Assembly: GCA_050247155.1 (NCBI GenBank)
Contig: JBFWUS010000026.1
Location: forward strand, 1-64,000
Length of the DNA: 64,000 bases
Direction of reading: 5' to 3'
From: Mesorhizobium_G sp050247155
Lineage (GTDB): Bacteria > Pseudomonadota > Alphaproteobacteria > Rhizobiales > Rhizobiaceae
The translations under genes were made by a program, and so were the position numbers. This document shows, piece after piece, positions 37,234 to 46,210 of this stretch (position 1 is the first letter of the stretch; each line of letters begins with the position of its first letter). The notes beneath the pieces are model-generated. The model did no database searches. It was not told the DNA's origin and was given only the letters and a program-made list of their open reading frames with translations.

Positions 37234-38559
37234 ATGAAATTTGGATCGGCACGCGGTTTCCGCCTCGCGCTCGCATTGTTGATGTCGACGGTCGCCGCCG
37301 ACGCGCTAGCCGCGACGCGCAACGCGCTGGTCATTGGCAACTCGTCCTACCGGCCGGGCTATGAGCTGAAGAACCCGATTGCGGATGCGCGCGGCGTGGC
37401 GGAAAGCCTGTCGAAAGTCGGCTTCGACGTCGTCATCCTCGAAGATACCGATCTCGCGTCGATCCAGCGCGCCATTGACGTCTTCGTCGCCAAATCGGCG
37501 CAGGGCGAGGCTGCGGTGATCTATTATGCGGGCCACGGCGCGCGCATCAACAACCGCGATTTCCTGCTGCCGGTCGATTTTTCCATGGCGACATTCGATC
37601 AGGTCGACACCGAAGCGTTTGATGTCGACCGGTTGGTGCAGGCATTGGCGGCCACCCGCTCGGACCTGAAACTTCTGCTGTTCGATGCATGCCGCAACAA
37701 CCCGCTGGAAGATCGTGGCGCGATGGCGTTGAAGGCGCCGGACAGGACGCCTCAATATGGCGCCAACACGATAACGGTTTACGCGACCGCACAGGGTATG
37801 AAGGCGCTGGATGGGCTGGGCGATCACAGTCCTTTCGCCGAAGGGCTGATGGAAAACATCGCCGACCCTCAGATCGAGCTGAACGACCTGATCCGCAAGG
37901 TGACCGTCTTCGTGCGCGACAGGACTGCGGGACGGCAGACGACTTATCAGCAGGGCAGCCTCGACAAGGCGTTTTACCTTGGCCGCAATATCGTGGCGAC
38001 GGGTGTTGTCGCCGGGCAGCCGTCGGAGCCGATCGCCCAGGTGGTCGGGCTGGTCTTTCCTGAATCCGATTCGCGCGAACTCGCGGACGCCGACCTGCAA
38101 GGCAAGGATGCCGCAACGCTGCGTCTTGCCCGCAACGAGATTTTTGCGCGGCACAATCGCCGGTTTGCCGACCCCGCGCTGGCATCGCATTTCGGCCAGT
38201 TCGACTGGTATCGTCCGGGTGAGAACGAGACCCGGCTGAGCAAGCTCGAAATCAAGAATGTCGAAGCGATCCGCCGGTTCGAGTTGAAACCTGCCATCCC
38301 GGATTCGGATTTTCTGCTACCCGATTCCGACCGCCGCCTGCTGACGGCCGATGATTTGCGGCCCCTGAGAAAGGAGCAGCTCCGCATCGCCCGCAACGAA
38401 ATCTACGCCCGCCGCGGCTGGGATTTTAAGACCAAGGCGATGGAGACCTATTTCGAACAGTTCGACTGGTACACGCCGAGCCTCGGCAAGATCGAGCTGT
38501 CCCACATCGAACAACAAAATGTCGATTTCATCGTGAAATACGAGCGCACCAGATCGTAA
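37234..38559 (+). CDS. Secreted caspase-like (C14) protein with two YARHG domains
   Basis: A 441-residue protein with a signal peptide (about 1-27), so it acts outside the cytoplasm. It then has a caspase/metacaspase p20-type domain (about 28-250): NALVIGNSSY opening, catalytic His101 in YYAGHG and Cys153 in FDACRNNP. Two C-terminal YARHG repeats follow (about 295-345 and 365-435), each with an RNEI.AR.G/N core and a QFDWY.P ending. YARHG is an extracellular domain often tied to peptidases. Substrate unknown; metacaspase members usually prefer Arg/Lys. It lies between a small membrane protein and an M15 peptidase on the same strand. Confidence 0.88.
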   Translation: MKFGSARGFRLALALLMSTVAADALAATRNALVIGNSSYRPGYELKNPIADARGVAESLSKVGFDVVILEDTDLASIQRAIDVFVAKSAQGEAAVIYYAGHGARINNRDFLLPVDFSMATFDQVDTEAFDVDRLVQALAATRSDLKLLLFDACRNNPLEDRGAMALKAPDRTPQYGANTITVYATAQGMKALDGLGDHSPFAEGLMENIADPQIELNDLIRKVTVFVRDRTAGRQTTYQQGSLDKAFYLGRNIVATGVVAGQPSEPIAQVVGLVFPESDSRELADADLQGKDAATLRLARNEIFARHNRRFADPALASHFGQFDWYRPGENETRLSKLEIKNVEAIRRFELKPAIPDSDFLLPDSDRRLLTADDLRPLRKEQLRIARNEIYARRGWDFKTKAMETYFEQFDWYTPSLGKIELSHIEQQNVDFIVKYERTRS

Positions 38560-38600
38560 GAGTCTCAGGGACGGGCTCTGCAGCGTGGGAGCGTGAGCCT

Positions 38601-39392
38601 TTGCGATGGATGCTTTTTGCGGCAGCCCTGATGGCCGCCGGTCCTGTTGTTGCGGCCGACAAGGCCGGTGGATACGGCGCTAACTCGAAAAATCTCGAAC
38701 AGCATCTGAAACGGCTGGTCGCTGCTTATCCCGATGTCGTCAAAGGCTATGACGGCGAGGCTCTGATCCTCACAAATGGCAAGCGACTGCCGCTTTCAGA
38801 CGGGCGAACGGACAAGAGCTTCGACGAATTGCTCGACGATCCTGACGTCGGCGACATGTTCGCCTTCGTCTATCCTGTGGGAGCCGAACCGTCCGCGCCC
38901 GGTCGCAACGTCGATCCGGGCCGCATCCGCGTCGAAGCGCTGTTCGAAGCTCTCTATGGCGACTGCGAGAAGGGGCAGGTGTCCGGCAAGCTGCGATCGG
39001 TATCCTGGGTGCCGACCCATGGTGGCGGCAAGGTTCCGATTACCACGGCGCAGGGCGCCGACAAGGCACTGGAGGCTGTTTCGCGTGAACTCGACACGCT
39101 GCCTGACTCTTTCGCGAAATATCTCGTTCCGTCGGCGGGCACCTACAATTGCCGCGCCATCGCCGGCACGTCGCGCAAATCGATGCACGGTTACGGCGTG
39201 GCGATCGATCTCAACACGAAATACTCGGCCTATTGGCAGTGGGATGGCGCCAGGGGATGGTCGAACCAGATCCCCCGCGAAATCATCGGCATTTTCGAGA
39301 AGCACGGCTTCATCTGGGGCGGCCGGTGGTATCACTACGACACCATGCACTTCGAATACCGGCCCGATCTGGTGGGCAAGCTGGTGAAATGA
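38601..39392 (+). CDS. M15 family peptidase (D-Ala-D-Ala carboxypeptidase-like), secreted
   Basis: Zinc peptidase of the M15/VanY type, expected to cut peptidoglycan peptide bonds in the periplasm. The 263-residue precursor has a signal peptide (about 1-19). It has the zinc motif SMHGYGVAIDLN (His196, Asp203) and a second ligand region YHYDTMHFEYRP (His250). The TTG at 38601 sits 9 bases after GGGAG and looks better placed than the in-frame ATG at 38610. It follows the caspase-like gene by 41 bases, so the two may be co-expressed. Confidence 0.85.
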   Translation: MRWMLFAAALMAAGPVVAADKAGGYGANSKNLEQHLKRLVAAYPDVVKGYDGEALILTNGKRLPLSDGRTDKSFDELLDDPDVGDMFAFVYPVGAEPSAPGRNVDPGRIRVEALFEALYGDCEKGQVSGKLRSVSWVPTHGGGKVPITTAQGADKALEAVSRELDTLPDSFAKYLVPSAGTYNCRAIAGTSRKSMHGYGVAIDLNTKYSAYWQWDGARGWSNQIPREIIGIFEKHGFIWGGRWYHYDTMHFEYRPDLVGKLVK

Positions 39393-39417
39393 AAGAAGCC
39401 GGGACAGGCCCGGCTTC
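39388..39417 (-). terminator. Terminator between the M15 peptidase gene and ndk
   Basis: A 9-bp stem GAAGCCGGG/CCCGGCTTC (39395-39403 with 39409-39417) is followed on the minus strand by TTTCATTTC. It lies between the convergent M15 peptidase and ndk genes and probably ends the ndk transcript; it may serve both. Confidence 0.75.
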
Positions 39418-39462
39418 TGGTAGTCAGATCAATAGGTTGTGTCGACAACCGGACTCAAAATC

Positions 39463-39885
39463 TCAGCCGACAATCTCAGTACCGGAAAACCAGTAGGCAA
39501 TTTCCTCGGCAGCCGTTTCCGGCGCATCGGAACCATGCACCGAGTTCTCGCCGATCGACAGCGCATGCACCTTGCGGATGGTGCCCTCGGCTGCATTGGC
39601 CGGGTTGGTGGCCCCCATCACTTCACGGTTCTTGGCGATGGCGTTTTCGCCTTCCAGCACCTGCACGATGGTCGGACCCGACGACATGAACTCGGTCAGT
39701 TCGCCGAAGAAGGGACGGTCCTTGTGCACGGCATAAAAGCCCTGGGCTTCACGCAGGCTCATCCACACCCGGCGCGATGCGACGACGCGCAATCCGGCAT
39801 CCTCAAGCATCTTGGTGATGGCGCCGGTCAGATTGCGCTTGGTGGCGTCCGGCTTGATCATCGAAAAGGTGCGTTCAATCGCCAT
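39463..39885 (-). CDS. ndk: Nucleoside diphosphate kinase
   Basis: Equilibrates nucleoside di- and triphosphates through a phosphohistidine. The 140-residue protein has the active-site NSVHGSD with catalytic His117, the IERTFSMIKPDA opening and the NPANAAEGTIR segment. Length is standard. It is transcribed alone, convergent with the M15 peptidase gene and downstream of nothing obvious on its strand. Confidence 0.98.
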   Translation of the reverse strand: MAIERTFSMIKPDATKRNLTGAITKMLEDAGLRVVASRRVWMSLREAQGFYAVHKDRPFFGELTEFMSSGPTIVQVLEGENAIAKNREVMGATNPANAAEGTIRKVHALSIGENSVHGSDAPETAAEEIAYWFSGTEIVG

Positions 39886-39975
39886 GGAAAATCCTTGCTT
39901 GGTTTTTTTGGGAAAGTGGCGGCTCTATACAGGCGGCGTTTTGCCTTGCCAAGGGGCGGGGAAGCGGGCGTGTTG

Positions 39976-39996
39976 CCCTCCCCCTCGCGGGGAGGG
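39976..39996. repeat. Short GC hairpin downstream of the ABC-F gene
   Basis: An 8-bp stem CCCTCCCC/GGGGAGGG (39976-39983 with 39989-39996) around a 5-base loop lies about 10 bases past the ABC-F stop. It lacks a T tract and resembles the inner palindrome of the family B element at 8979-9103, so it may be a remnant of such an element or an inefficient terminator. Confidence 0.6.
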
Positions 39997-40005
39997 TAAG
40001 AGGCG

Positions 40006-41883
40006 CTACTCCGCGATCCCTTCCTCATATTCGGCCGACATTTCCAGCCAGCGTTCCTCGTTGCGGTTGAGTTGCGCCGACAGCTCCGAGCGCTCCTTCG
40101 CCAGCCGCGTCGCTTTGATCGGATCCTTGTCATAAAGCGCCGGGTTGGCGAGTTCGTCCTCGATCTGGTCGATCCGCTTGCGCAGGCGGTCCATCAGCCC
40201 TTCGGTGGCGCGGATTTCCTTGGCCAACGGCTCCAGCGCCTGGCGACGGGCCGCGGCCTCGCGGCGGCGGTCGGCCTTGGACGCCTTATCGGCTTCGCGC
40301 CTCTCGCGACGGTCTGGCGAAACCCCGGTCACCTCGGTGCGGTAGTCTGACATGTCCCCGTCATAGGGTTTGACCGTGCCGTCCTTGACCAGCCAGAGCC
40401 GGTCAGCGGTCGCCTCGATGAGGTGTCGGTCGTGCGAGATCAGGATCACGGCCCCGGGAAAATCGTTCAGCGCAACCACCAGCGCCTCTCTGGAGTCGAT
40501 ATCGAGGTGGTTCGTCGGCTCGTCGAGGATGAAGAGGTTGGGACCGTCGAAGGCCGCCAATCCCATCAGCAGCCGCGCCTTCTCGCCGCCGGACAAATCC
40601 TTTGCTGGGGTCATCATCTTTTCCGTCGACAGGCCGAAGCGGGCGACGCGAGCGCGCACCTTCGCCTCCGGTGCATCGATCATCATGCGACGCACATGCT
40701 CGATCGCATTCTCCTCCGGCCTGAGGTCGTCGAGCTGGTGCTGCGCAAAGATCGATACTTTGAGACCGGGCGCGACAGTCATCGTGCCGGTGTCGGCCTT
40801 CAGGCGCGTGGCGAGTAGTTTCGCGAAGGTCGACTTGCCGTTGCCGTTGGCGCCGAGCAGCGCGATCCGGTCGTCCGCGTCGATGCGCAGGCTGAGGCCC
40901 TTCAGGATGGGGCTCCCCGGCGCGTAGCCGACGGATGTCTTCTCCAACGCGATGATCGGCGAAGCGACGGTCTTCACCGGCTCCGGAAAGCTGAAGGGAG
41001 CGGCGGTATCATCCACCGCAGCGCTGATCGTCTGCATCTTCTCCAGCATCTTGATGCGCGACTGGGCCTGGCGCGCCTTCGATGCCTTGGCGCGAAAACG
41101 ATCGACGAAGGACTGCAGGTGCTTGCGCCGCGCCTCCTGTTTGACGCGGCTCTTCTCCTGCAACTCGATCTTTTCGGCGCGTTGACGCTCGAACTGGTCG
41201 TAGCCGCCACGCCAGAAGGTGAGCTTCTTCTGGTCGAGATGCACGATCGAATTCACCGCGCGGTTCAAGAGGTCGCGGTCGTGGCTGATCAAAAGCACCG
41301 TATGCGGATATTTCCCGACATAGGTTTCCAGCCACAGCGTCCCTTCGAGATCGAGGTAGTTGGTCGGTTCGTCCAGCAGCAGGAGGTCCGGTTCGGCGAA
41401 CAGCACCGCTGCAAGGGCGACGCGCATGCGCCAGCCTCCCGAAAAGGAAGAAGCGGGTCGCTTCTGCGCCTCGGCATCGAAGCCAAGGCCGGCAAGGATA
41501 GTCGAGGCTCGCGCCTCCGCAGAGTGCGCGTCGATATCGGCCAGCCGCGTATGGATCTCGGCGATGCGATGCGGATCGGTCGCCGTCTTTTCTTCTTCCA
41601 GAAGCGCGGTGCGTTCTAGATCGGCCTTCAGCACGATCTCGATCAGTGGCTCTTCGGTGCCGGGCGCTTCCTGCGCGACCTGGCCGATGCGGGTGTTCTT
41701 CGGCAGGCTGATTGAGCCGGTTTCGCTGGCGAGTTCACCGGTGATGGCGCGAAAGAGCGTGGTCTTGCCCGTGCCGTTGCGGCCCACCAGCCCGGCCTTG
41801 GTGCCGGCAGGCAGGCTGAGCGAAGCGTTCTCGATGAGCAGGCGCCCGGCGATGCGCAGGGACAGATCGTTGATGGTCAGCAT
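40006..41883 (-). CDS. ABC-F family ATP-binding protein
   Basis: Soluble duplicated ABC ATPase of the ABC-F group, which act on ribosomes during translation stress or antibiotic protection and have no membrane domain. The 625-residue protein has two nucleotide-binding domains: Walker A GRNGTGKTTL and GANGNGKST, signatures FSGGWRMR and LSGGEKAR, and two LLDEPTNYLD/LDEPTNHLD motifs. A charged linker and a C-terminal coiled coil (about 535-620) are YheS/Uup-like. The ATG at 41883 gives the family N-terminus MLTINDLSLRI; the upstream in-frame ATG at 42093 would overlap the next gene. Confidence 0.93.
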   Translation of the reverse strand: MLTINDLSLRIAGRLLIENASLSLPAGTKAGLVGRNGTGKTTLFRAITGELASETGSISLPKNTRIGQVAQEAPGTEEPLIEIVLKADLERTALLEEEKTATDPHRIAEIHTRLADIDAHSAEARASTILAGLGFDAEAQKRPASSFSGGWRMRVALAAVLFAEPDLLLLDEPTNYLDLEGTLWLETYVGKYPHTVLLISHDRDLLNRAVNSIVHLDQKKLTFWRGGYDQFERQRAEKIELQEKSRVKQEARRKHLQSFVDRFRAKASKARQAQSRIKMLEKMQTISAAVDDTAAPFSFPEPVKTVASPIIALEKTSVGYAPGSPILKGLSLRIDADDRIALLGANGNGKSTFAKLLATRLKADTGTMTVAPGLKVSIFAQHQLDDLRPEENAIEHVRRMMIDAPEAKVRARVARFGLSTEKMMTPAKDLSGGEKARLLMGLAAFDGPNLFILDEPTNHLDIDSREALVVALNDFPGAVILISHDRHLIEATADRLWLVKDGTVKPYDGDMSDYRTEVTGVSPDRRERREADKASKADRRREAAARRQALEPLAKEIRATEGLMDRLRKRIDQIEDELANPALYDKDPIKATRLAKERSELSAQLNRNEERWLEMSAEYEEGIAE

Positions 41884-42008
41884 GGCCGGCGCCTTTTGGC
41901 CGAGCTTGGCTCGGAGGGCAAGAGGCCCGATATGGCGCCACGGCTTTCGCCATGCGGCGAAATAGGCGAGCCCGCCAGGCGGCGGGCTCGGTATGCACGG
42001 CAAATCGC

Positions 42009-42779
42009 TTAGCGACTGGCCATCTGCAGCAAAGCACAAAGCTGTCGCAACGCCGGATCGTCGATGCTTCCGCCATTCATGACTTGGCGGCAAAGCTTGC
42101 GATATTTGACGATGTCCTTACCGGACATATTGGCGATCAGCCCTGGCAGTTTGCCATTCACATTGGGTCTGCCCGGACGCGCGACGTTGATGCCGGGGCG
42201 ATTCGGACGACCATTGTTTATGCCGGGACGATCCGGGCGACCAACATTGACACCGCCACCGCGGTCAGGGAAGAGCCCGCCGCCGCCACCGCCGATGATG
42301 CCGCCGCCACCACCGCCGCCGCCACCGCCGCCACCAGGCCCACCAATTCCGGTGCCGGTGCCGATGCCAACGTCAACATCCACGTCAGCCAAGTTCGCGC
42401 CGCCTACCGTCGCGCCGACGTCAGCGTTCACGCCTCCACGTCCACCGACGCTCGCGGTCGCGTCGACATCCGCGATGCTGCCGCGGCCACCGACCGTGGC
42501 GTCGACGTCGGCGTTGACGCCGCCCCGGCCACCGACACTGGCGGTCGCATCGACATCAGCGACCGATCCGCCGCCGACGCTTACTCCGGCGTCCGCATTG
42601 ACACCATTTTGTCGATCGCCGACCGTCGCCCCAACGCTGACACCGCCTCGGTCGACACCGATGCTTACACCCAGGCCACCGTCACGGTTTCCGATATCGA
42701 TAGCCATCGCGGAAGAGCAGATCGTCAGCACCATGGCGCCACTAGCCAGAGCAGTGGCGAATTCCCTGAGACGCGTCAT
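42009..42779 (-). CDS. Secreted glycine-rich repeat protein, hypothetical
   Basis: A 256-residue product with a signal peptide (about 1-26, ending SSAMAID). A region of valine/glycine/aspartate repeats follows (about 30-140), in which ADVDATASVGGRGGVNADV recurs with a period of 28-29 residues. Next come an uninterrupted run of about a dozen glycines and RPDRPGIN/RPNRPGIN repeats. The C-terminus (about 215-256, KYRKLCRQVMNGGSIDD) is ordinary globular sequence. It may be an extracellular or surface structural protein, but no family is recognised. It lies between the ABC-F and DinB genes on the same strand. Confidence 0.7.
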   Translation of the reverse strand: MTRLREFATALASGAMVLTICSSAMAIDIGNRDGGLGVSIGVDRGGVSVGATVGDRQNGVNADAGVSVGGGSVADVDATASVGGRGGVNADVDATVGGRGSIADVDATASVGGRGGVNADVGATVGGANLADVDVDVGIGTGTGIGGPGGGGGGGGGGGGIIGGGGGGLFPDRGGGVNVGRPDRPGINNGRPNRPGINVARPGRPNVNGKLPGLIANMSGKDIVKYRKLCRQVMNGGSIDDPALRQLCALLQMASR

Positions 42780-42963
42780 GGTTTTTCTCCATTTGGTTGC
42801 ATTGGTTGCTGCGCAATCGCCTCAAGATTGCATCAGCTACTACGCATCTTCACAGCAATCGGTTTCACGAAAAAAGTTGTCTGTTTTCATGTAGTTAGCG
42901 AAAGTTAAAGCGCCAACTGCAAAACTTCAGAAAATACGCGGCAAATGCCGAAGCTCTTATAAA

Positions 42964-43482
42964 TCATGCAAAAGAGCGACCGTTCTCGCTTCTCTGGAAG
43001 TAAATAAGATCTATTTCAACGGAGGGAGAGCCAAAGCGCGTTAGAATAGCGTGAATTTGACCGCGATGATGCGTTTGGTGATTGAAAAAATGCGCAAGAG
43101 CAGGGGACAGTCTTTGTGATATTGTTCGCATGTCAGTTGCTGTCATGTAGGTAAAACGGCCGTCAAAAGCCTTGTCGCCTAGGAACGAAACCCAATCAAT
43201 AATACGTTTATCTTCGATCTCACGCGCGCGACGCAGCTTGCCGAAATCCCGGTGGATAATCGCATCAAGCGTCGTCGGCGCCTCTCCGCCGCCGGTGAAG
43301 CGTTTCATCCAGATGCGGTCCGCAACGAGAAGATGGTTAAGCGTTCCTAGCAGTGAGTTGAAAAATACACCCACGTTTCGCTCGAGGTCGTCCTGGGATA
43401 GGACGGCGGCGGCGTCATAAATGCGCCGGTTGGCCCATTGATTGTAGGCCGCGAACATCGTGAAGTGCTGTTTCATCTGCAT
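42964..43482 (-). CDS. DinB family protein
   Basis: Four-helix-bundle protein of 172 residues in the DinB/YfiT-like superfamily, metal-dependent enzymes often acting as thiol transferases. Putative metal ligands are His50 (LNHLLVADRIW) and His135/His139 (FNHQTHHRGQIH), the usual three-histidine set. A second in-frame ATG lies two codons downstream. The gene and its 5' region are noticeably more AT-rich than the neighbours. Substrate unknown. It diverges from the molybdopterin oxidoreductase. Confidence 0.9.
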   Translation of the reverse strand: MQMKQHFTMFAAYNQWANRRIYDAAAVLSQDDLERNVGVFFNSLLGTLNHLLVADRIWMKRFTGGGEAPTTLDAIIHRDFGKLRRAREIEDKRIIDWVSFLGDKAFDGRFTYMTATDMRTISQRLSPALAHFFNHQTHHRGQIHAILTRFGSPSVEIDLIYFQRSENGRSFA

Positions 43483-43618
43483 TTCGCTTGGGTGTTCCGC
43501 GTTCCTAGCGACTCATCCTGGAGAGGCCAATGACCATTCTGCCCTATGATCGTATGGAGTTGACGAAAAGCGGCGGTGCGGACTCCTCGTGGCGAGCCAA
43601 AACAGCTATTGAAAGCTC

Positions 43619-45739
43619 ATGAACCAGCACGTACCCGTAGCCGATGCCAAGGTGCGCATAGGGCATTCGGCCTGCCCGCATGATTGCCCTTCGACTTGTG
43701 CGCTCGATGTTGAAATCCTCGGGCCGGATCGAATCGGTCGCGTCCACGGCGCCAAGGACAACAGCTACACGGCCGGCGTCATCTGCGCCAAGGTCGCGCG
43801 TTATGCCGAGCGCGTCCATCATCCCGATCGCTTGCTGAAGCCGCTCGTGCGATCCGCCGCTAAGGGTGCCGGCCAGTGGAAAGAGGCAAGCTGGGACGCG
43901 GCTCTCGATCTGGTCGCTGAAAAATTCATTGCCGCTGAGGCGAAGCACGGCCCTGAAACGGTCTGGCCCTATTTTTATGCCGGCACGATGGGGCTGGTGC
44001 AGCGCGACGGCATCGAACGGCTGCGGCATGCGAAAAAGTACTCCGGCTTTTTCGGCTCGATCTGCACCAACCTGGCCTGGACCGGCTGGATGATGGGGGC
44101 AGGGCGGCTCGCCGGCTCCGATCCACGCGAGATGGCGAAATCGGACTGTGTGGTGATCTGGGGCACCAATGCGGTCGTCACGCAAGTCAATGTGATGACC
44201 CACGCCGTGCGTGCTCGCAAGGAGCGCGGCGCAAAGATCGTCGTCATCGACATTTATGACAACGCGACGATGAAGCAGGCCGACATGGGCCTGATTCTGA
44301 AACCCGGCACCGACGGTGCGCTCGCCTGCGCCGTGATGCATGTGCTCTTCCGCGAAGGTCTGGCGGACCGCGCTTATCTGGAAAAGTACACCGACGATCC
44401 GCGCGGGCTGGAGCGGCATCTGAAGTCTCGCACGCCGGAATGGGCGGCGGCGATCACCGGGCTGTCCGTCGAGGAGATCGAAGCCTTCGCGCGGTTGATC
44501 GGCACGACAAAGAAGACATTCTTCCGCCTAGGATACGGCTTCGCGCGCCAGCGCAACGGTTCGATCAATATGCATGCCGCGCTGTCGATTCCGGCGGTGA
44601 CCGGGGCCTGGCAATACGAAGGCGGCGGTGCTTTCCATTCGAACTCCGGCATCCTGAAACTCAACACCGAATTGCTGGAAGGCGCGAAGCTGCGCGACCC
44701 AAGCGTGCGCTATCTCGATCATTCGCGCATCGGCCCGGTGCTTGTGGGCCATGAGGACGCGCTGTTCGGCGGCCCACCGGTGACGGCGATGCTGATCCAG
44801 AACACCAATCCGGCCAATGTCGCGCCTGAGCAGCGACTGGTGAAGCAGGGCTTTTTGCGCGACGACCTGTTCACCTGCGTGCATGAGCAGTTCATGACCG
44901 ACACGGCCAAACTTGCCGATGTCGTGCTGCCGGCGACGATGTTTTTGGAGCACGATGACATCTACAAGGGCGGCGGCAACCAGCACATCACTTTGGGCCC
45001 CAAGCTGATTGATCCGCCGAAAGGTCCGCGCACCAACCATTATGTGATCGAGGAGTTGGCGAAGCGGCTGGGCGTCGCCGACCGACCGGGGTTCGGGCTG
45101 ACGGAGCGCGACCACATCGAGGTGATGCTGTCAAAAAAGGGTCTACCGGGTTTTGACGACTTCAAGGCTCAGCGCTGGGCCGATTTGCAGCCGGCTTTCG
45201 ATCGGGCGCATTTCATCAGCGGGTTCGGGCACCCGGACGGCAAATATCGCTTCCGCCCGCAATGGACGACGACCCCGGCCCCCAATCGCCCGCCGAAATC
45301 AATGGGCTTGTTCGGGCCGGTCGACCGGCTGCCGGAATTCCCCGATCACGTCGATCTGATTGAGGTGGCCGACGCCGAGCACCCGTTCAGGTTAGCGACA
45401 TCGCCGGCCCGCTCCTACCTCAACTCTTCGTTCAGCGAGACGCCGAGTTCGAAGAAGCGCGAGGGCAGGCCGGAACTGCTGCTGCACCCGCAAGATGCTG
45501 CATCGCTTGGTCTCGCCGAGGGCGATCGCGTCGAAATCGGCAACCAGCGTGGCGAGGTCGTCCTCCACGCAAAGCTGTTTGACGGCGTGAAGCGCGGCGT
45601 CGTCATCGCGGAAGGCATCTGGCCGAACGACGCGCATGAGCGCGGCGAGGGCATCAATGTGCTGACCGGCGCCGACGCGCCGGCACCCTACGGCGGAGCG
45701 GCGGTCCATGACAACAAGGTGTGGGTGCGGGCCGCTTAG
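43619..45739 (+). CDS. Molybdopterin-containing oxidoreductase (DMSO reductase family)
   Basis: A 706-residue cytoplasmic enzyme of the Mo-bisMGD family, with no Tat signal seen. The N-terminal 4Fe-4S motif has Cys19, Cys23, Cys27 and Cys56 (CPHDCPSTC, then GVICAK). Large molybdopterin domains and a C-terminal MopB-CT domain (from about 590, with LLLHPQDAASLGLAEGDRVEIGNQRGEV) follow. Conserved short stretches such as WGTNAVVTQ and NTNPANVAPEQ are typical. The substrate cannot be told from the sequence; close relatives are annotated only as molybdopterin oxidoreductases. The moaD/moaE genes for its cofactor lie 7 kb away. Confidence 0.9.
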   Translation: MNQHVPVADAKVRIGHSACPHDCPSTCALDVEILGPDRIGRVHGAKDNSYTAGVICAKVARYAERVHHPDRLLKPLVRSAAKGAGQWKEASWDAALDLVAEKFIAAEAKHGPETVWPYFYAGTMGLVQRDGIERLRHAKKYSGFFGSICTNLAWTGWMMGAGRLAGSDPREMAKSDCVVIWGTNAVVTQVNVMTHAVRARKERGAKIVVIDIYDNATMKQADMGLILKPGTDGALACAVMHVLFREGLADRAYLEKYTDDPRGLERHLKSRTPEWAAAITGLSVEEIEAFARLIGTTKKTFFRLGYGFARQRNGSINMHAALSIPAVTGAWQYEGGGAFHSNSGILKLNTELLEGAKLRDPSVRYLDHSRIGPVLVGHEDALFGGPPVTAMLIQNTNPANVAPEQRLVKQGFLRDDLFTCVHEQFMTDTAKLADVVLPATMFLEHDDIYKGGGNQHITLGPKLIDPPKGPRTNHYVIEELAKRLGVADRPGFGLTERDHIEVMLSKKGLPGFDDFKAQRWADLQPAFDRAHFISGFGHPDGKYRFRPQWTTTPAPNRPPKSMGLFGPVDRLPEFPDHVDLIEVADAEHPFRLATSPARSYLNSSFSETPSSKKREGRPELLLHPQDAASLGLAEGDRVEIGNQRGEVVLHAKLFDGVKRGVVIAEGIWPNDAHERGEGINVLTGADAPAPYGGAAVHDNKVWVRAA

Positions 45740-45753
45740 GCGATCGGCCGTAT

Positions 45754-46152
45754 TCACGCGCGTTTCGGCTTCCTCTTAGCGGTATTCACATCTACAGCCG
45801 CTCGGATCAGCGCCATCAGCGCCGCCTCATCGATCTTGTCGCCTTCATGAAAATCGATGGCACGACGGGTGTTGCCCTCAAGGCTTGAGTTGAAGAGCTT
45901 TGACGGATCGTCCAGCGAAGCACCGTTGGCAAAAGTCATCTTGACGACAGCCTTGTAGGTCTCGCCGGTGCAGATGATACCGTCGTGTTCCCACACCGGC
46001 ACGCCACGCCACTTCCACTCTTCCAACACCTGAGGGTCGGCCTGCTTGATGATGGCTCGGACGCGAGCAAGCATCTCGCCGCGCCAATCGCCCAGTTCCT
46101 TAATGCGCGCATCGATAAGGTCGGACGGCGTTTTTTCCATAACTTTTGTCAT
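45754..46152 (-). CDS. DUF1801 domain protein
   Basis: A 132-residue YdhG-like DUF1801 protein (fold related to CyaY/frataxin-like small proteins; function not established). It has WKWRGVPVWEHDGIICTGETYKAVVKMTF and FNSSLEGNTRRAIDF, typical of the family, and a basic C-terminus. It is the last gene of an ArsR-SRPBCC-DoxX-DUF1801-DUF1801 operon. It starts 7 bases after the natural stop of the upstream paralogue's full-length frame. Confidence 0.88.
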   Translation of the reverse strand: MTKVMEKTPSDLIDARIKELGDWRGEMLARVRAIIKQADPQVLEEWKWRGVPVWEHDGIICTGETYKAVVKMTFANGASLDDPSKLFNSSLEGNTRRAIDFHEGDKIDEAALMALIRAAVDVNTAKRKPKRA

Positions 46153-46210
46153 TGCTCACTCACATCTTTTCGCCGGGCAGTTTGCTGGCCTGCTTCACCC
46201 AATCGGTGAA

